Assembly: GCA_003530935.1 (NCBI GenBank) | Contig: DPEO01000019.1 | Location: forward strand, 1 to 6,532 | Length of the DNA stretch: 6,532 bases | From: Desulfomicrobiaceae bacterium | GTDB lineage: Bacteria; Desulfobacterota; Desulfovibrionia; Desulfovibrionales; Desulfomicrobiaceae | Direction of reading: 5' to 3' | Shown: positions 5,096 through 6,532 of the stretch, in pieces | Layout: the number at the start of each line of letters is the position of its first letter | How positions within the stretch are numbered: the first letter of the stretch is position 1 | Translations under genes and position numbers: made by a program | The notes under the pieces: model-generated | The model's input: the letters and a program-made list of their open reading frames with translations, nothing else | Database searches by the model: none | What the model was told of the DNA's origin: nothing

Positions 5096-6532
5096 GGGGC
5101 AATCTTCCCGCGGCAGGGTGAGCACGAAGAGTGCGCCGCCTTGGTTGAGGGCTTCAATAGTTCCGCCCATATCGTGCATCAGTCCAAAGGCGACGGCAAG
5201 ACCGAGGCCGGTGCCGCGGCCCACCTCTTTGGTGGTGAAGAACGGATCGAAAATATGGGGCAGGTCGCTTTCCGGGATTCCGGGGCCGTCGTCCGCCACG
5301 GTGATCACGGCGTGGCGGCCATCTTCGCTGCAGGCGGCACGCAGCGTAACGGTCCCGGCATGGGGCTCCACGGCGTCCAGGGCGTTGAGAAGAAGATTGG
5401 AGACGACTTGCTCCAATGCGCTGGCGTCCGCACGGGCGAAAAGCGGGTCAGGCGGCAGCTCGAGACGAAGCGCGCAGCGTCGGGCCTGGGCCTGGACTTC
5501 GAAGATGCGGGCAAGCCCGGTGAGGAGAGCGCTGATGTCACAGGGCCCTGTCTGCGCCGGGCACGGCCGGGCAAAATCCAAGAGGTCGCGCAGGACTTTC
5601 TTGGCGGCCACTGCGTGGCGCTCAATGACCGCGAGGTCTTCCAGACATTGGGGATCGGTGATGCTCTGGCGCAGGAGCTCCGTATAGCACACGATGACCC
5701 CGAGGGGGTTATTCACCTCGTGCGCCAGCCCTGCGGCGAGTTTGCCCACGGCCACGAGTTTTTCCGTTTGGCGCAGCCGCTCCAGCATGCGGCGTTCGGT
5801 GGTGTTTTCTCGGGCGTAGACCACGAAACGGCGGGGGTGTTTTGGCGGTGCGTGGAGCGGGTAGCGGGCCACGACGAAGGAGCGGCCGTCTTCCATGGTG
5901 ATCGACGAGAGGATGGGGGTTTCCGGGTCTCCTTTTTCGCTGGGGTCGAAGGGGTGGTCGCCGAAGAAGCGGGGCGGCAGCTTGAGGGGTTCGCGGGCCG
6001 GGGCGGGGCCACCGAGGGCGAGCGCCAAGGCGCGGGCGGGTTCGTTGGCCAGCAGGATGGTGCGATGGTTGTCCACGAGTGCCAACGGATCGGAGATGCC
6101 ATCGAAAATGGAGGCGAGGAGTGCGTTTTGGGCCATGAGGGAGTTGATGGCGTCCAGGTTTTCGAGGGCCAGGGCCAATTGGTGCCCGATGGCTTGGTAG
6201 AGTTCCGGGGCGTGGGACGTCGGTGACGGGCCTTGTGGGGAAAAGTGCAGGCGGAGGATTCCCCGGCTGATGTCGGTGGTGCGCACGGGAACGAGTACCT
6301 CGCAGTCGGTCAGCACCATTTCCCCGGAGGCGATGATGTCACGCCAATTGTCCGGTGGCGCAGGGACTGCGGCTCCGTGTGGCCAAAGGACAGACCCGAT
6401 GCCGGAGGCGCATTGGTAGTACACCCAGTCCGCCCCGAAGCGTTTTCCCAGTTGGGCCAGTGCGGAGCCAAGCAGCTCGGTGTTGGTGTGGGCGTTGCCG
6501 ATGGTGTGCAGGAGGTCCACGAAAAGGGCCAC
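5081..6532 (-). CDS. Soluble GAF-PAS sensor histidine kinase (partial, N-terminus outside window)
   Basis: The visible part is 483 codons, counted from the right edge. Residues about 1-126 resemble a GAF domain, and about 134-250 a PAS domain (SIFDGISDPLALVD). A HisKA dimerisation helix follows, with phospho-accepting H271 in HEVNNPLG, then an HATPase domain with N box NLLLNALDA (around N383), G1 box DDGPGIP (414-420), F box FDPFFTTK (428-435) and G2 box GRGTGLGLA (438-446). All ATP-binding boxes are intact. The HExxN pattern after the histidine is the form linked to both kinase and phosphatase activity in the NtrB-like group. No membrane segment is visible, so the signal is probably cytoplasmic. 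The frame happens to open with GTG exactly at the edge, but a true start there cannot be told from an internal valine. It is translationally coupled to the regulator just downstream, its evident partner. Confidence 0.93.
   Translation of the reverse strand: MALFVDLLHTIGNAHTNTELLGSALAQLGKRFGADWVYYQCASGIGSVLWPHGAAVPAPPDNWRDIIASGEMVLTDCEVLVPVRTTDISRGILRLHFSPQGPSPTSHAPELYQAIGHQLALALENLDAINSLMAQNALLASIFDGISDPLALVDNHRTILLANEPARALALALGGPAPAREPLKLPPRFFGDHPFDPSEKGDPETPILSSITMEDGRSFVVARYPLHAPPKHPRRFVVYARENTTERRMLERLRQTEKLVAVGKLAAGLAHEVNNPLGVIVCYTELLRQSITDPQCLEDLAVIERHAVAAKKVLRDLLDFARPCPAQTGPCDISALLTGLARIFEVQAQARRCALRLELPPDPLFARADASALEQVVSNLLLNALDAVEPHAGTVTLRAACSEDGRHAVITVADDGPGIPESDLPHIFDPFFTTKEVGRGTGLGLAVAFGLMHDMGGTIEALNQGGALFVLTLPREDCPKDDQ

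Noticed and set aside
5085..5102. Regulator start at 5102, adding six residues
   Set aside because: The Shine-Dalgarno AAGGA lies downstream of that ATG, and the ATGA overlap points to the start at 5084.
3798..6226. Long plus-strand open frames (629 and 405 codons) across the two-component genes
   Set aside because: Both are antisense to intact kinase and regulator motifs and show no domains; they reflect codon bias on the real strand.
6530..6532. GTG at the right edge as the true kinase start
   Set aside because: It coincides with the window boundary, its upstream sequence is unseen, and a GTG valine codon there is just as likely; the gene is treated as partial.

Overview
The window looks like core chromosome of a G+C-rich bacterium. 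The mix of genes fits a delta-proteobacterial sulfate reducer of the Desulfovibrionales type: an rplM-rpsI ribosomal pair followed by a radical SAM protein, a large HD-domain protein, and a soluble histidine kinase paired with a sigma-54 (NtrC-type) regulator. That placement is inferred from gene content and style. No marker here fixes the taxon. I see no mobile element, CRISPR array, tRNA or rRNA.

Layout. Positions 1-1634 (minus strand) hold rplM (L13), rpsI (S9) and then, past a strong intrinsic terminator, the first 244 codons of a radical SAM protein that runs off the left edge. Positions 1635-1831 are a divergent intergenic region with a plausible minus-strand promoter for rplM and two inverted repeats in its leader. 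Positions 1832-3606 (plus strand) hold a two-gene unit: a 416-residue HD-domain protein with a YfbR-like phosphohydrolase centre, and a 158-residue tandem-CBS protein. A clear plus-strand terminator (3648-3685) ends the unit, and its T-tract touches the stop codon of the convergent gene. Positions 3684-6532 (minus strand) hold a two-component system: a GAF-PAS-histidine kinase, cut by the right edge, whose TGA overlaps by 4 bases (ATGA) the ATG of an NtrC-family response regulator (REC, AAA+ sigma-54 activation, Fis-type HTH).

How the genes work together. rplM and rpsI supply two ribosomal proteins in equimolar amounts. The radical SAM gene can probably be reached only by readthrough of the terminator or from a promoter not seen here. 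The HD and CBS proteins probably act together on a nucleotide-related task: CBS domains usually sense adenine nucleotides and YfbR-like HD enzymes dephosphorylate nucleotides. The substrate is unknown. The kinase has no membrane segment in the visible part, so it should sense a cytoplasmic signal through GAF and PAS and phosphorylate the regulator, which then activates an unknown sigma-54 promoter.

The points most worth a second look are the HD protein's apparent degenerate internal duplicate, the cysteine-rich N-terminal extension of the radical SAM protein, and the terminator lying 13 bases upstream of that gene's start codon. I found no clear evidence of a wholly new multi-gene system.
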